DNA from: Microbacterium sp. XT11
Lineage (GTDB): Bacteria > Actinomycetota > Actinomycetes > Actinomycetales > Microbacteriaceae
Assembly (NCBI RefSeq): GCF_001513675.1
Contig: NZ_CP013859.1
Coordinates: 1,675,081-1,739,080 of the forward strand
DNA: 64,000 nucleotides
Direction of reading: 5' to 3'
The notes below the pieces were generated by a model. The model was not told the origin of the DNA. It was given only the letters and a program-made list of their open reading frames with translations, and ran no database searches. Position numbers and translations under genes: made by a program. Below, piece by piece: positions 45,419-54,062 of the stretch; the first letter of the stretch is position 1, and each line of letters opens with the position of its first letter.

Positions 45419-46410
45419 AGCCCGTGCACCTGGCGTCCAACCGTCCGCCGCGGCGCTTCTACCGCGGCGGCGCGCAGCTCGGAGCGCTCCGCGGAGAGCC
45501 GGTAGGCGCCGAGTACGAGCCGGAGGACTGGGTCGCGTCGACGACGACGGTCAGGGGAGAGGAGAGGCTCGGCCTCACGGCCCTCCCCGACGGCACGCTG
45601 CTGCGCGACGCGGTCGCCGGCCACCCGGCGGCATGGCTCGGGGCAGCGCACGCCGAACGGTGGGGCGCCGATACGCGCCTGCTGGTGAAGCTGCTCGACG
45701 CCGGCCAGCGGCTGCCCGTGCACGCCCACCCCCACGACGAGTTCGCGTCCGCACACCTGGGTGCCGCGCACGGCAAGGCCGAGGCCTGGTACATCCTGCG
45801 CGGAGGCGTCGTGCACCTCGGATTGCGTGAGGACGTCACGCACGAGCGGATCGCAGCGCTCGTGACGTCGCAGGACGTCGAAGGGCTGCTCGGGCTGCTG
45901 CATCGTATCGACGTCGCCCCGGGCGACGTCGTCTGGGTGCCGCCGGGCGAGCTGCATGCGATCGGAGCCGGCGTGCTGCTGCTGGAGCTGCAGCAGCCGG
46001 AGGATCTCTCCATCCTCCTCGAATGGCGCGACTTCGCGATCGACGGCGCCGCACAGGGGCACCTCGGGCTGGGCTTCGAGCTCGCGCTCGCCGCTGTCAA
46101 CCTTCGAGCGCGGTCGCGAGAGGAGCTGGGCGGGCTGGTGCGGCGGTCGCCCGAGGCCGGTTCCGTGCTCCCCGCCGACGCCGAGGCCTACTTCCGGCTG
46201 GAGCGCCTGCCCGTGCACCGACGTGCGACGATCGGTCGAGGGTTCGCGGTGATCCTGGTGCGCAGCGGCGAGGTCGCCGTGGCGGGGGAGCGCTTCGGTT
46301 CCGGTTCCACAGTGCTCGTCCCGGATGCCGCCGGAGCTCTCGTCGCGGAGGGGAGCGGGGAGCTGCTGATCGCGCGCCCGCCGTCGCCGGACGCCCGGAA
46401 CGGCGTGTGA
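45415..46410 (+). CDS. manA: mannose-6-phosphate isomerase, class I
   Basis: A 331 aa cupin-type zinc isomerase interconverting mannose-6-P and fructose-6-P in the family. The metal-binding cluster HAHPHDEFA is near residues 102-110, KAEAWYIL near 120, and PPGELHAIG near 177-185. It is shorter than the E. coli enzyme but typical for actinobacteria. GTG 45415 overlaps the kinase stop (GTGA), so the kinase and isomerase are made together. Last gene of the sugar operon. Confidence 0.88.
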   Translation: MKPVHLASNRPPRRFYRGGAQLGALRGEPVGAEYEPEDWVASTTTVRGEERLGLTALPDGTLLRDAVAGHPAAWLGAAHAERWGADTRLLVKLLDAGQRLPVHAHPHDEFASAHLGAAHGKAEAWYILRGGVVHLGLREDVTHERIAALVTSQDVEGLLGLLHRIDVAPGDVVWVPPGELHAIGAGVLLLELQQPEDLSILLEWRDFAIDGAAQGHLGLGFELALAAVNLRARSREELGGLVRRSPEAGSVLPADAEAYFRLERLPVHRRATIGRGFAVILVRSGEVAVAGERFGSGSTVLVPDAAGALVAEGSGELLIARPPSPDARNGV

Positions 46411-46421
46411 GCCGCGACGAC

Positions 46422-46427
46422 TAGACT
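46422..46427 (+). promoter_or_regulatory. -10 box of leaderless DUF3817-guaA operon
   Basis: TAGACT with 6 nt to ATG 46434. This is the best -10 consensus of the window. Confidence 0.65.
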
Positions 46428-46433
46428 GGGGGC

Positions 46434-46937
46434 ATGCCCGAACCGAAAGTCGCCAGCTTTCCGGCGATCCGCGGTGCGCTGAAGTTCTACCAGATCGCGT
46501 CGATCATCACCGGTGTCATGCTGCTCCTGCTGGTGGCCGAGATGGTGCTGAAGTACACGCCGATCCACCTCGAACTCTTCGCCGGCGGTTCCGGAGGACC
46601 GCTCTGGTTCGCCCCTGTCGTCGAAGGGGCCGACGGCCTGGAGTCCACCGGCGATGGGCTGAACCTCTCGCTGGGCATCCTCATCGCGCACGGCTGGTTC
46701 TACGTCGTCTACCTTTTCGCCTGCTTCCGCGTGTGGAGCCTCATGCGCTGGCCGTTCGTGCGGTTCATCATGCTCGCCCTCGGCGGCGTGATCCCGCTCC
46801 TGTCCTTCTTCATGGAGGCGATCGTGGCCCGTGAGGTGAAGACCTACCTCGCAGCCCGTGAGCGCGGCGACGCGGCATCCGCCTCCGCCGGGGCGACCGG
46901 CGAGACTCCGACCTCAACCACGAAAGGTGTCCGGTGA
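46434..46937 (+). CDS. DUF3817 domain membrane protein
   Basis: A 167 aa protein with three predicted transmembrane helices: residues ~17-38 ([20 protein letters not shown]), ~80-105 and ~110-130. It ends in a polar Ala/Thr-rich tail. DUF3817 proteins are small actinobacterial membrane proteins of unknown role, often next to guaA. Its stop overlaps the guaA start, so expression is coupled. Confidence 0.85.
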   Translation: MPEPKVASFPAIRGALKFYQIASIITGVMLLLLVAEMVLKYTPIHLELFAGGSGGPLWFAPVVEGADGLESTGDGLNLSLGILIAHGWFYVVYLFACFRVWSLMRWPFVRFIMLALGGVIPLLSFFMEAIVAREVKTYLAARERGDAASASAGATGETPTSTTKGVR

Positions 46938-48520
46938 CAGAGAAGACCGAGACCCAGCAGCGCCCAGCGCTCGTCGTCGACTTCGGCGCGCAGTACGCGC
47001 AGCTGATCGCACGCCGGGTGCGTGAGGCCGGTGTCTACAGCGAGATCGTGCCGCACACCGCGACGGCCGAAGAGATCGCGGCCAAGAACCCGGTCGCGAT
47101 CATCCTCTCCGGCGGTCCCTCGTCGGTCTACGAGGAGGGCGCTCCGCGCCTCGACCCCGCGGTCTTCGATCTCGGGGTGCCCACGCTCGGCATCTGCTAC
47201 GGCTTCCAGTACATGGCCCAGACCCTGGGCGGCGAGGTCGCGCACACCGGGCTCCGTGAGTACGGGGCGACGGATGCCGTCATCTCGGGTGACGGCGGCA
47301 CGCTGCTGGGCGGCCAGCCCGAGAAGCAGAACGTGTGGATGAGCCACGGCGACCAGGTCTCGAAGGCGCCCGAGGGGTTCGAGGTACTGGCCGAGACCGA
47401 AGCGACCAAGGTCGCCGCCTTCGCCGACGAGGAACGACGCTTCTACGGCGTGCAGTGGCATCCCGAGGTGAAGCACTCCGACCACGGGCAGCGGGTGCTG
47501 GAGAACTTCCTGCACAAGGGCGCAGGGCTCGCCTCCGACTGGAACAGCGGCAACGTCATCGCCGAGCAGATCGAGCGCATCCGCGAGCAGGTGGGCGACG
47601 CCCGCGTCATCTCGGCGCTCTCCGGCGGCGTCGACTCCGCCGTCTCGACGGCACTCGTGCACAGGGCCATCGGCGATCAGCTCACCGCCGTGTTCGTCGA
47701 CCACGGGCTGCTGCGCAAGGGCGAGCGCGAGCAGGTCGAGAAGGACTACGTCGAGTCCACCGGTGTCCGCCTCATCACGGTCGATGCCGCCGACACCTTC
47801 CTCGGCCACCTCAAGGGCGTCACCGACCCCGAAGAGAAGCGCAAGATCATCGGCCGCGAGTTCATCCGCGCGTTCGAGAAGGTGCAGCGCGACCTCGTCG
47901 ACGAGGCGAAGGCCACGGGCGGCGCCCCGGTCAAGTTCCTCGTGCAGGGAACGCTCTACCCCGACGTCGTGGAGTCCGGCGGCGGTGCGGGCACCGCGAA
48001 CATCAAGTCGCACCACAACGTCGGCGGCCTTCCTGACGACCTCGACTTCGAGCTCGTCGAGCCGCTGCGGGCACTGTTCAAGGACGAGGTCCGCGCGATC
48101 GGCCGCGAGCTCGGCATCCCCGAGGCGATCGTGGGCCGCCAGCCGTTCCCGGGCCCCGGCCTCGGCATCCGCATCATCGGCGAGGTGACGAGGGAGCGCC
48201 TGGAGATCCTGCGTGAAGCCGACGCGATCGCCCGCGAGGAGCTCACGAAGGCCGGACTCGACCAGGAGATCTGGCAGTGCCCCGTCGTGCTGCTCGCGGA
48301 TGTGCGCTCCGTGGGCGTGCAGGGCGACGGCCGCACCTACGGGCACCCGATCGTGCTGCGTCCGGTCTCCAGTGAAGACGCGATGACCGCCGACTGGACC
48401 CGCCTTCCCTACGACGTGCTGGCGAAGATCTCGAACCGCATCACCAACAGCGTCCGCGACGTCAACCGCGTCGTGCTCGACGTCACCTCGAAGCCGCCGG
48501 GGACCATCGAGTGGGAGTGA
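46934..48520 (+). CDS. guaA: GMP synthase (glutamine-hydrolysing)
   Basis: Converts XMP to GMP with glutamine and ATP. The protein has 528 aa. A class-I glutamine amidotransferase domain (~15-205) has the nucleophile in [10 protein letters not shown] near residue 90 and the WHPEVKHS histidine. The ATP-pyrophosphatase domain has the P-loop [11 protein letters not shown] near 228-238, and a C-terminal dimerisation domain ends PPGTIEWE. The GTG start overlaps the DUF3817 stop (GTGA). It works in the same pathway as guaB and perhaps guaB3, 15-20 kb upstream. Confidence 0.97.
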   Translation: MTEKTETQQRPALVVDFGAQYAQLIARRVREAGVYSEIVPHTATAEEIAAKNPVAIILSGGPSSVYEEGAPRLDPAVFDLGVPTLGICYGFQYMAQTLGGEVAHTGLREYGATDAVISGDGGTLLGGQPEKQNVWMSHGDQVSKAPEGFEVLAETEATKVAAFADEERRFYGVQWHPEVKHSDHGQRVLENFLHKGAGLASDWNSGNVIAEQIERIREQVGDARVISALSGGVDSAVSTALVHRAIGDQLTAVFVDHGLLRKGEREQVEKDYVESTGVRLITVDAADTFLGHLKGVTDPEEKRKIIGREFIRAFEKVQRDLVDEAKATGGAPVKFLVQGTLYPDVVESGGGAGTANIKSHHNVGGLPDDLDFELVEPLRALFKDEVRAIGRELGIPEAIVGRQPFPGPGLGIRIIGEVTRERLEILREADAIAREELTKAGLDQEIWQCPVVLLADVRSVGVQGDGRTYGHPIVLRPVSSEDAMTADWTRLPYDVLAKISNRITNSVRDVNRVVLDVTSKPPGTIEWE

Positions 48521-48560
48521 GGCGCGGCATCCGCTGATCGCGCCGACTCTCCCACGTGCC

Positions 48561-48624
48561 GCCGAGACCCCCGCCCGTTCGCGCGAACAGGCGGGGGGCT
48601 CGGGCGCTGTGCGGGGGTCTCGGC
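48561..48624. terminator. large stem-loop between guaA and the alkylation-repair gene
   Basis: GCCGAGACCCCCGC (48561-48574) and GCGGGGGTCTCGGC (48611-48624) form a 14-bp perfect stem. The loop contains a 12-bp palindrome GTTCGCGCGAAC. It lies between convergent genes and can serve both. Confidence 0.7.
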
Positions 48625-48625
48625 G

Positions 48626-49306
48626 CTAGCCGGGCGTCGCTGCCAGATGCTTCAGGGCCTCGCGGCGCGTCAGTGCGCTGAGCTCGCCCTGATGGGCGGC
48701 GACGAAGGCGATCACCCAGTCGGGGTCGGTCTTGGCGTACTCGCGCAGCGCCCATCCGATCGCTTTGCGGATGAAGAACTCTCCGTCGGCGAGGTTCGGA
48801 GCGATCACTCCGACGAGCAGCTCGACGTCCGTCCGCTCGCGGCGCCCGAGCTGAGCGATGATGCTCGCGCGTCGGATCCACCGGTCGTCGTCGCGCGCCC
48901 AGCTCAGCAGCACGGGCGAGAGCGCCTCGGCGTGGGCGTCGAGAGTCTCGGCGAGGCGGTGCGACACCTCGTCCACATGGTCCCACCATGCGCCCGTGCG
49001 GATCATCTCCTCGTGCACGTCCATCATGTCCAGCCGGCCGCGAACCGGCCGCAGAGACATCAGCTCGCTCGCGGCGTAGCGCTCCTCCCGATGCGTGGCG
49101 CCGCGCCAGAGGTCCAGCGCGCTCGCACGCAGGTCGCCGGCGTCCGACGTCCCTCGCGCCAGCTGCCTGGCCGTGCGCCGCGCCACCGGCACCTTCACGC
49201 CGAGGAACGGCATCTGCGACTTCATGTACGCCTGCTGCCCGGGGGCGATCGCCGGGTCGGCGGCCTCTCGCAGGGCGAGGCGGATGCTGTCGGAGAGCGC
49301 GGTCAT
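48626..49306 (-). CDS. AlkD-like DNA alkylation repair protein
   Basis: A 226 aa all-helical HEAT-repeat-like protein. RRASIIAQLGRRERTDVELL and FFIRKAIGWALREYAKTDPDWV are typical of the AlkC/AlkD family that excises positively charged alkylated bases such as 3-methyladenine. The segment WWDHVDEVS contains the Trp/Asp positions used by AlkD. ATG 49306 is leaderless, with TAGACT 6 nt upstream. It is convergent with guaA and divergent from the DGPF/sigma pair. Confidence 0.85.
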   Translation of the reverse strand: MTALSDSIRLALREAADPAIAPGQQAYMKSQMPFLGVKVPVARRTARQLARGTSDAGDLRASALDLWRGATHREERYAASELMSLRPVRGRLDMMDVHEEMIRTGAWWDHVDEVSHRLAETLDAHAEALSPVLLSWARDDDRWIRRASIIAQLGRRERTDVELLVGVIAPNLADGEFFIRKAIGWALREYAKTDPDWVIAFVAAHQGELSALTRREALKHLAATPG

Positions 49307-49312
49307 GCGAGG

Positions 49313-49318
49313 AGTCTA
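49313..49318 (-). promoter_or_regulatory. -10 box of leaderless alkD-like gene
   Basis: TAGACT on the minus strand, 6 nt from ATG 49306. Confidence 0.6.
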
Positions 49319-49337
49319 GGAAAAAGTTCCGCGACGT

Positions 49338-49364
49338 TGTCGATCCGGCGCATTCCCGTTCGAC
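49338..49364 (+). promoter_or_regulatory. ECF42-type promoter of the DGPF/sigma operon
   Basis: TGTCGA (49338-49343), a 17-nt spacer and CGAC (49361-49364), 50 bp before the first gene. This fits the TGTCGA / CGA-T-C pattern described for the ECF42 group in Streptomyces, so the sigma factor encoded here probably drives its own operon. Confidence 0.65.
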
Positions 49365-49414
49365 GTCTTCAGTGAGAGGGTCGAAGGACGGCCCCTACAC
49401 GGAGGAGACACATC

Positions 49415-49843
49415 ATGAAGTACATGCTCATCATGCGCGCGACCGACGAGGCGGTCGAGGCATACAAGGACATGCCGTTCGAGCAGGTGATCGAGGCCAT
49501 GGGCAAGTACAACGAGTCGATGATCAAGGCCGGCGTGCTCGTCGCCGGCGAGGGTCTGACGGACGCCGCCGAGGGTTTCGTCGTCGACTTCAGCGCGGAG
49601 AAGCCGCTGATCACCGACGGTCCCTACGGCGAGACCAAGGAGCTGTTCAACGGCTTCTGGATCATCGAGGTCGCGACGCGCGAAGAGGCGGCGGAATGGG
49701 CGAGCCGCGCTCCGCTGGGACCGGGTTCGTTCCTGGAGGTGCGTCGAGTGACCGGCGTCGAGGACTTCCCCGCCGACAACGAGTGGATCCAGAAGGAGGC
49801 CGGGTGGCGCGAAGAGGAAGAGGCGCGCCGCGCCCGGCAGTGA
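49415..49843 (+). CDS. DGPF/YciI-like domain protein
   Basis: A 142 aa protein of the YCII-related (DGPF) family: N-terminal MKYMLIMRATDEAVEAY, then the name-giving loop ITDGPYGETKELFNGFWII near residues 69-87. Ferredoxin-like dimers of unknown function that are encoded next to ECF42 sigma factors. GGAGGAG precedes ATG 49415. The sigma gene starts one base after its stop. Confidence 0.9.
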   Translation: MKYMLIMRATDEAVEAYKDMPFEQVIEAMGKYNESMIKAGVLVAGEGLTDAAEGFVVDFSAEKPLITDGPYGETKELFNGFWIIEVATREEAAEWASRAPLGPGSFLEVRRVTGVEDFPADNEWIQKEAGWREEEEARRARQ

Positions 49844-49844
49844 C

Positions 49845-51110
49845 ATGACCGCACATCCGGATGCCGCGGCGGCGCAGCGCGCCGTCGCGGCCGTGTGGCG
49901 CATCGAGTCGGCGAAGATCGTCGCGACGCTGACGCGCCTCGTCGGCGACTTCGGTCTCGCCGAGGACCTCGCGCAGGAGGCCCTCGTCGACGCGCTCGCC
50001 CAGTGGCCCGCCGAGGGCGTGCCGCGTAACACCGCCGCGTGGCTCACGGCCGTGGCCAAGCGAAAGGCGATCGACGGCTGGCGCAGGCGCGAGCGCCTGG
50101 CCGACCGCATCGCCGTGATCGCGCATGACCTCGAGCGCGAACAGGACGAGGCGGTCGCGTCTCTGCCGTGGGATCCCGACGCGATCGACGACGACGTGCT
50201 CCGGCTGATCTTCATCTCCTGTCATCCCGTGCTGTCCAAAGAGGCGCAGGTCGCTTTGACGCTGCGTGTCGTCGGGGGCCTGTCGAGCGAGGAGATCGCG
50301 CGTGCGTTCCTGGTGCCGACCGCCACGGTGCAGCAGCGCATCGTGCGCGCCAAGAAGACGCTGTCGGCCGCTGGGGTGCCGTTCGAGCTTCCTCCGCGCG
50401 AGGAGCATGCACAGCGGCTGGGCGCCGTGCTCGGTGTGCTCTACCTCATCTTCAACGAGGGCCATGCGGCATCGAGCGGTTCGGACTGGATGCGGCCCGA
50501 ACTCGGTGTGGAGGCGATCCGGCTCACTCGGGTGCTGGCTGCTCTCATGCCGCGCGAGCGCGACGTGCACGGTCTGCTCGCGCTGATGGAGCTGACGGCG
50601 GCGCGGTTCCCGGCGCGCGTGGACGCGAACGGCGACCCCGTGCTGCTCGCGGACCAGGATCGCTCACGCTGGGACCGCGGCAGGATCGCCCGCGGTCGTG
50701 CTGCTCTGGCGACAGCCGATGCTCTCGGCCGCGGGCGCGGCGCCTACGGGTTGCAGGCGGCGATCGCGGAGTGCCACGCCGTCGCGGCATCCGTGGAGGA
50801 GACGGACTGGGACCGCATCGTGCTGCTCTACGAGGCGCTCGGCCGCATCGCGCCGTCGCCGGTCGTCGAGCTCAACCGTGCGGCGGCCGTCGCGATGGCG
50901 ACGGGGCCGGCGTCGGCCCTGCGGATCGTGGACGCGCTCGTCGAATCGGGGAGCCTGCGTGGATACCATCTGCTCCCGGCGACGAGGGCCGAACTGCTGC
51001 GGCGCCTCGGCCGTGAGGAGGAGGCGCGAAGCGAATTCGCGACGGCGGCGGCCCTCGCCGGCAACGAACGCGAACGCGCACTGTTGCAGGAGAAGGCCGC
51101 CGGCCGGTAG
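49845..51110 (+). CDS. RNA polymerase sigma factor, ECF42 group, with C-terminal extension
   Basis: 421 aa, about twice the size of a minimal ECF sigma factor. Region 2 is at about residues 15-85 (GLAEDLAQEALVDALAQWP, RKAIDGWRRRERL). Region 4 is at about 115-180 (LTLRVVGGLSSEEIARAFLV and VQQRIVRAKKTL). A ~230-residue helical extension of the TPR/DUF6596 type follows (LIFNEGHAASSG, LYEALGRIAPSPVVELNRA). No anti-sigma gene is adjacent; in this group the extension is thought to take over regulation. It is co-transcribed with the DGPF protein. Confidence 0.9.
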   Translation: MTAHPDAAAAQRAVAAVWRIESAKIVATLTRLVGDFGLAEDLAQEALVDALAQWPAEGVPRNTAAWLTAVAKRKAIDGWRRRERLADRIAVIAHDLEREQDEAVASLPWDPDAIDDDVLRLIFISCHPVLSKEAQVALTLRVVGGLSSEEIARAFLVPTATVQQRIVRAKKTLSAAGVPFELPPREEHAQRLGAVLGVLYLIFNEGHAASSGSDWMRPELGVEAIRLTRVLAALMPRERDVHGLLALMELTAARFPARVDANGDPVLLADQDRSRWDRGRIARGRAALATADALGRGRGAYGLQAAIAECHAVAASVEETDWDRIVLLYEALGRIAPSPVVELNRAAAVAMATGPASALRIVDALVESGSLRGYHLLPATRAELLRRLGREEEARSEFATAAALAGNERERALLQEKAAGR

Positions 51111-51148
51111 AGGGGGCCCGCCCCCTTCGGAGGTGTGCACCGCCGAAG
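51111..51148. terminator. compact hairpins between the sigma gene and the GlsB-type gene
   Basis: AGGGGG-CCCG-CCCCCT directly after the stop codon, followed by an imperfect repeat CTTCGG...CCGAAG (51125-51148). The two structures exclude each other. Likely terminator for the convergent pair. Confidence 0.45.
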
Positions 51149-51165
51149 AGGACGGACGAGCGCGG

Positions 51166-51438
51166 TCACTCGCGCACGCGGTCTCCGCGTCCGACGATGA
51201 GACCGTAGATCAGCAGCACGATGATCGCGCCGCCGATGGCGAGAAGCCAGGTGGACAGATCCCAGAAGTTCTCAAGGCCGACGCCGAAGATCATGCTTCC
51301 GAGCCATCCACCGAGGATCGCTCCGACGACGCCCAGGAGCAGAGTGACGAACCACCCGCCGCCCTGGCGGCCGGGAAGGATGAGCTTGGCGATTGCACCG
51401 GCGATGAGGCCGAGAAGCAGGAAGGCGAGGAAACTCAT
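51166..51438 (-). CDS. GlsB/YeaQ/YmgE family small membrane protein
   Basis: A 90 aa protein with three hydrophobic helices and the Gly-rich Transgly-associated pattern: GLIAGAIAKLILPGRQGGGW near residues 10-29 and GWLGSMIFG near 45. Family members are stress-induced membrane proteins of unclear function. AAGGAG precedes ATG 51438. Possibly transcribed with the Bax-inhibitor gene upstream, 158 bp away. Confidence 0.88.
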   Translation of the reverse strand: MSFLAFLLLGLIAGAIAKLILPGRQGGGWFVTLLLGVVGAILGGWLGSMIFGVGLENFWDLSTWLLAIGGAIIVLLIYGLIVGRGDRVRE

Positions 51439-51596
51439 TTCAGCTCCTTTGTGTCTGGAGCCCTGAGGTACAGGGCTTCGATGACCACCACTCTGCGCCT
51501 TCCTGGCCGTGTGCGACACCCCCTTGCGGTGGGTGGTCCGGTTGTGGCAAGAGGCCCGCCTCCACCGGAGACGGGCCTTCTCAAGAGCTCGAGAGG

Positions 51597-52517
51597 TCAG
51601 TTGCTGCGGGCGATCGCGATCATCCGCAGGATCTCGATGTAGAGCCACACGATCGTGACCATGATGCCGAAGCCGCCGAGCCAGCCGTACGTGCGCGGAG
51701 CGCCGTTGCGCACCCCCTGCTGGATCTGGTCGAAGTCGAGCACGAGCGAGTACGCGGCCATCAGCACGACGAGCACGCCGATGATGAGGCCGAGCGGGAT
51801 GCCGAGGAACGGGCGCTCGCTGAGCAGGCCGAACGCGTTCTGGTTCACCCCGGTCCACATGAGCACGACGTTCAGCAGCGAGAACACGAGGTAGCCGAGC
51901 ATCGCGACCATGACGATCTTCGTCATGCGGGCCGAGGCGCGGATCTTGCCGCTCGCGAACAGGGCGAGGGTGACCGCGACGACCGAGACGGTGGCCAGCG
52001 TGGCCTGGAACACGATGCCGGGCCACAGCACCTCGAAGTAGGCGGAGATGCCGCCGACGAACAGGCCCTCGAACGCCGCGTAGGCGAAGATCAGCGCGGG
52101 GCGCACCTTCTTGCGCGACGTGAAGGTGACGACCATGGCGAGCACGAAGCCGCCGAGCGCGCCGATCATCCACGGGAGCAGGTTCGGGGCGAAGTCGCTG
52201 TACGGGTCGAAGCGCGGAACCGCGAGGCCGCCGAGCGTGAACACCCAGCCGATCGCGGCCGTGACGAGGAGGATGCCGAACAGCGCTGCGGTCTTCCACA
52301 CCGTGTCCTCGACCGTCATGCGGTCGGTCTCGATGGCGCCGGCCGGGGGAGCAGCGTACATGCCCTCCAGCTGCGCGTTGACGGCGGCGTCGACGCCGGC
52401 GTGCTGGAACGAGGCGGCCTGTGCGCCCTGAGCCGCCTGCGGGTTGCCGGGGTAGGTCGCGACGTTGCGCGGATCCTGCTGCTGGAACGCCGGATTGTTG
52501 AACGCGAAATTGCTCAT
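51597..52517 (-). CDS. Bax inhibitor-1/YccA family membrane protein
   Basis: A 306 aa protein. A ~75-residue N-terminal cytoplasmic tail rich in Asn, Gln and Ala (NFAFNNPAFQQQDPRN) precedes seven hydrophobic helices of the BI-1 fold. VFVGGISAYFEVLWPGIVFQ-like segments and a C-terminal DFDQIQQGV near residue 255 (the di-aspartyl sensor region of the family) are visible. Such proteins are proposed to leak Ca2+ in a pH-dependent way. ATG 52517 with GGAGTGAGG upstream. Divergent from glpQ. Confidence 0.88.
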   Translation of the reverse strand: MSNFAFNNPAFQQQDPRNVATYPGNPQAAQGAQAASFQHAGVDAAVNAQLEGMYAAPPAGAIETDRMTVEDTVWKTAALFGILLVTAAIGWVFTLGGLAVPRFDPYSDFAPNLLPWMIGALGGFVLAMVVTFTSRKKVRPALIFAYAAFEGLFVGGISAYFEVLWPGIVFQATLATVSVVAVTLALFASGKIRASARMTKIVMVAMLGYLVFSLLNVVLMWTGVNQNAFGLLSERPFLGIPLGLIIGVLVVLMAAYSLVLDFDQIQQGVRNGAPRTYGWLGGFGIMVTIVWLYIEILRMIAIARSN

Positions 52518-52592
52518 GCTGGGCCTCACTCCGAAGTGGTTGTAGGTCGCTTTCCTCTACGATACCCGCGCGAGCACAGCCGAGGGGTGCTC

Positions 52593-52598
52593 TACGCT
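52593..52598 (+). promoter_or_regulatory. -10 box of leaderless glycerophosphodiesterase gene
   Basis: TACGCT with 6 nt to GTG 52605. It decides the start among several upstream in-frame codons. Confidence 0.6.
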
Positions 52599-52604
52599 GT
52601 GAGC

Positions 52605-53591
52605 GTGCCCAGGAAATCCCCCCTCGTCATCGGGCACCGCGGTGCCCCCGGTTACCGTCCGGAGCACAGCCGCTCCTCCTACGAGCTCGCCCTCGCGATG
52701 GGGGTCGATGCGGTCGAACCAGACGTGGTGGCCACACGCGACGGCGTGCTGGTCGTCCGGCACGAGAACGAGATCTCCGGCACGACCGACGTCGCAGAGC
52801 ATCCGGAGTTCGCGGATCGCAAGACCACCAAGCGCATCGACGGGCAGGCCCTCACGGGGTGGTTCACCGAGGACTTCACGTGGGAGGAGCTCGCGACGCT
52901 TCGCACGCGTGAGCGGCTTCCCGAACTGCGGCGGTCGAGCGCGAGCTTCGACGATGCGCAGCCGATGCTCCGCCTGGTGGATGTGCTCGACCTCGTGCGC
53001 GAGGGCTCGGCGGAGCACGGACGTGAGATCGGGGTGGTGCTGGAGATCAAGCACGCCACGTACTTCTCGTCCGTCGGCATCGAGCTCGCCCCGCTCATCG
53101 AGCGCGACCTGCGTGCGGCGGGATGGGCGGACGGCGCACTGCCGCTCGTCATCGAGAGCTTCGAGTCGACCGTGCTGGGCGAGCTGCGCGACCGGGGCGT
53201 CGCGGCGTCGTACGTGTACCTCATCGAGGCAGCGGGGCGCCCGTACGATCAGGTCGTCGCGCACGGCCCGCACGCCGTGTCGTACAAGGCGACCGTCACG
53301 CCGCGCGGCCTCGACGCGCTGGTCGGCCGGGTCGACGGCATCAGCGTGAACAAGCGGATGCTGCTGGCGCGGGGGTCGACGATCGTCGCGGACGCCCATG
53401 CCAGGGGGTTGAAGGTCTTCACGTGGACCTGCCGTCCCGAGAACGCCTTCCTCTCGCCGGAGCACAGGGCGGGCGGCGGGAAGGCGGCGTTCGGCGACTA
53501 CGAGGCGGAATGGGGTGCGATCGCGGCCACGGGCGTCGACGGGGTCTTCGTCGACCACCCGGACCTGGGGGTGTCGTTCTTCCGCTCCTGA
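52605..53591 (+). CDS. glycerophosphodiester phosphodiesterase
   Basis: A 328 aa TIM-barrel GDPD enzyme hydrolysing glycerophosphodiesters to glycerol-3-phosphate. Catalytic motifs IGHRGAPGYRPEHS near residues 9-22 and EPDVVATRDGVLVVRHE near 39-55. No signal peptide from this start, so it is cytoplasmic. The frame is open further upstream, but the -10 box and the conserved N-terminal strand favour GTG 52605. Its stop lies in a palindrome shared with the convergent yccF stop. Confidence 0.9.
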   Translation: MPRKSPLVIGHRGAPGYRPEHSRSSYELALAMGVDAVEPDVVATRDGVLVVRHENEISGTTDVAEHPEFADRKTTKRIDGQALTGWFTEDFTWEELATLRTRERLPELRRSSASFDDAQPMLRLVDVLDLVREGSAEHGREIGVVLEIKHATYFSSVGIELAPLIERDLRAAGWADGALPLVIESFESTVLGELRDRGVAASYVYLIEAAGRPYDQVVAHGPHAVSYKATVTPRGLDALVGRVDGISVNKRMLLARGSTIVADAHARGLKVFTWTCRPENAFLSPEHRAGGGKAAFGDYEAEWGAIAATGVDGVFVDHPDLGVSFFRS

Positions 53592-53596
53592 CGGCG

Positions 53597-53995
53597 TCAG
53601 AGCGTGCGGTCGAACGCTCCGCGGCGTGTGGAGACGATCTCCTTGCCGAGCGGCATGAGGGAGACGGGGACCATCTTGAAGTCGGCGATCCCGAGGGGGA
53701 TGCCGATGATGGTGATGCACAGGGCGATGCCAGACAGGATGTGTCCGATCGCGAGCCACCACCCGGCGAGCACCACCCAGAGCACGTTGCCCAGGAAGGA
53801 GCCGACTCCCGACGTCGGCTTGGCGACGACCTCGCGGCCGAACGGCCAGATCGCATAGTTGGCGATGCGGAACGACGCGATCGCCCACGGGATCGTGATG
53901 ATCGGGATGCACAAGAGGATGCCGGCGAGCACGTAGCCGATCCACAGGGCGAGGCCGGCGAAGATCAGCCAGATGATGTTGAGAAGGGTGCGCAC
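53597..53995 (-). CDS. yccF: YccF domain membrane protein
   Basis: A 132 aa protein with two tandem YccF repeats, each a hydrophobic helix pair (IGYVLAGILLCIPIITIPWA and IGHILSGIALCITIIGIPLG) followed by a basic/aromatic motif (YAIWPFGREVV; SLMPLGKEIV). Function unknown. GTG 53995 lies 6 nt from GAGAAT, a weak -10 box, so it may be leaderless. Divergent from the helicase gene. Confidence 0.88.
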   Translation of the reverse strand: MRTLLNIIWLIFAGLALWIGYVLAGILLCIPIITIPWAIASFRIANYAIWPFGREVVAKPTSGVGSFLGNVLWVVLAGWWLAIGHILSGIALCITIIGIPLGIADFKMVPVSLMPLGKEIVSTRRGAFDRTL

Positions 53996-54047
53996 GCGTC
54001 GATTCTCCCACCGCTTGCGCAGCGGCCGCAGTGTCGGCGGCGCCGCC

Positions 54048-54053
54048 TAGACT
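54048..54053 (+). promoter_or_regulatory. -10 box of the helicase gene
   Basis: TAGACT ending 9 nt before ATG 54063, so the predicted leader is only 2-3 nt. Confidence 0.5.
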
Positions 54054-54062
54054 CGTTAGGTC

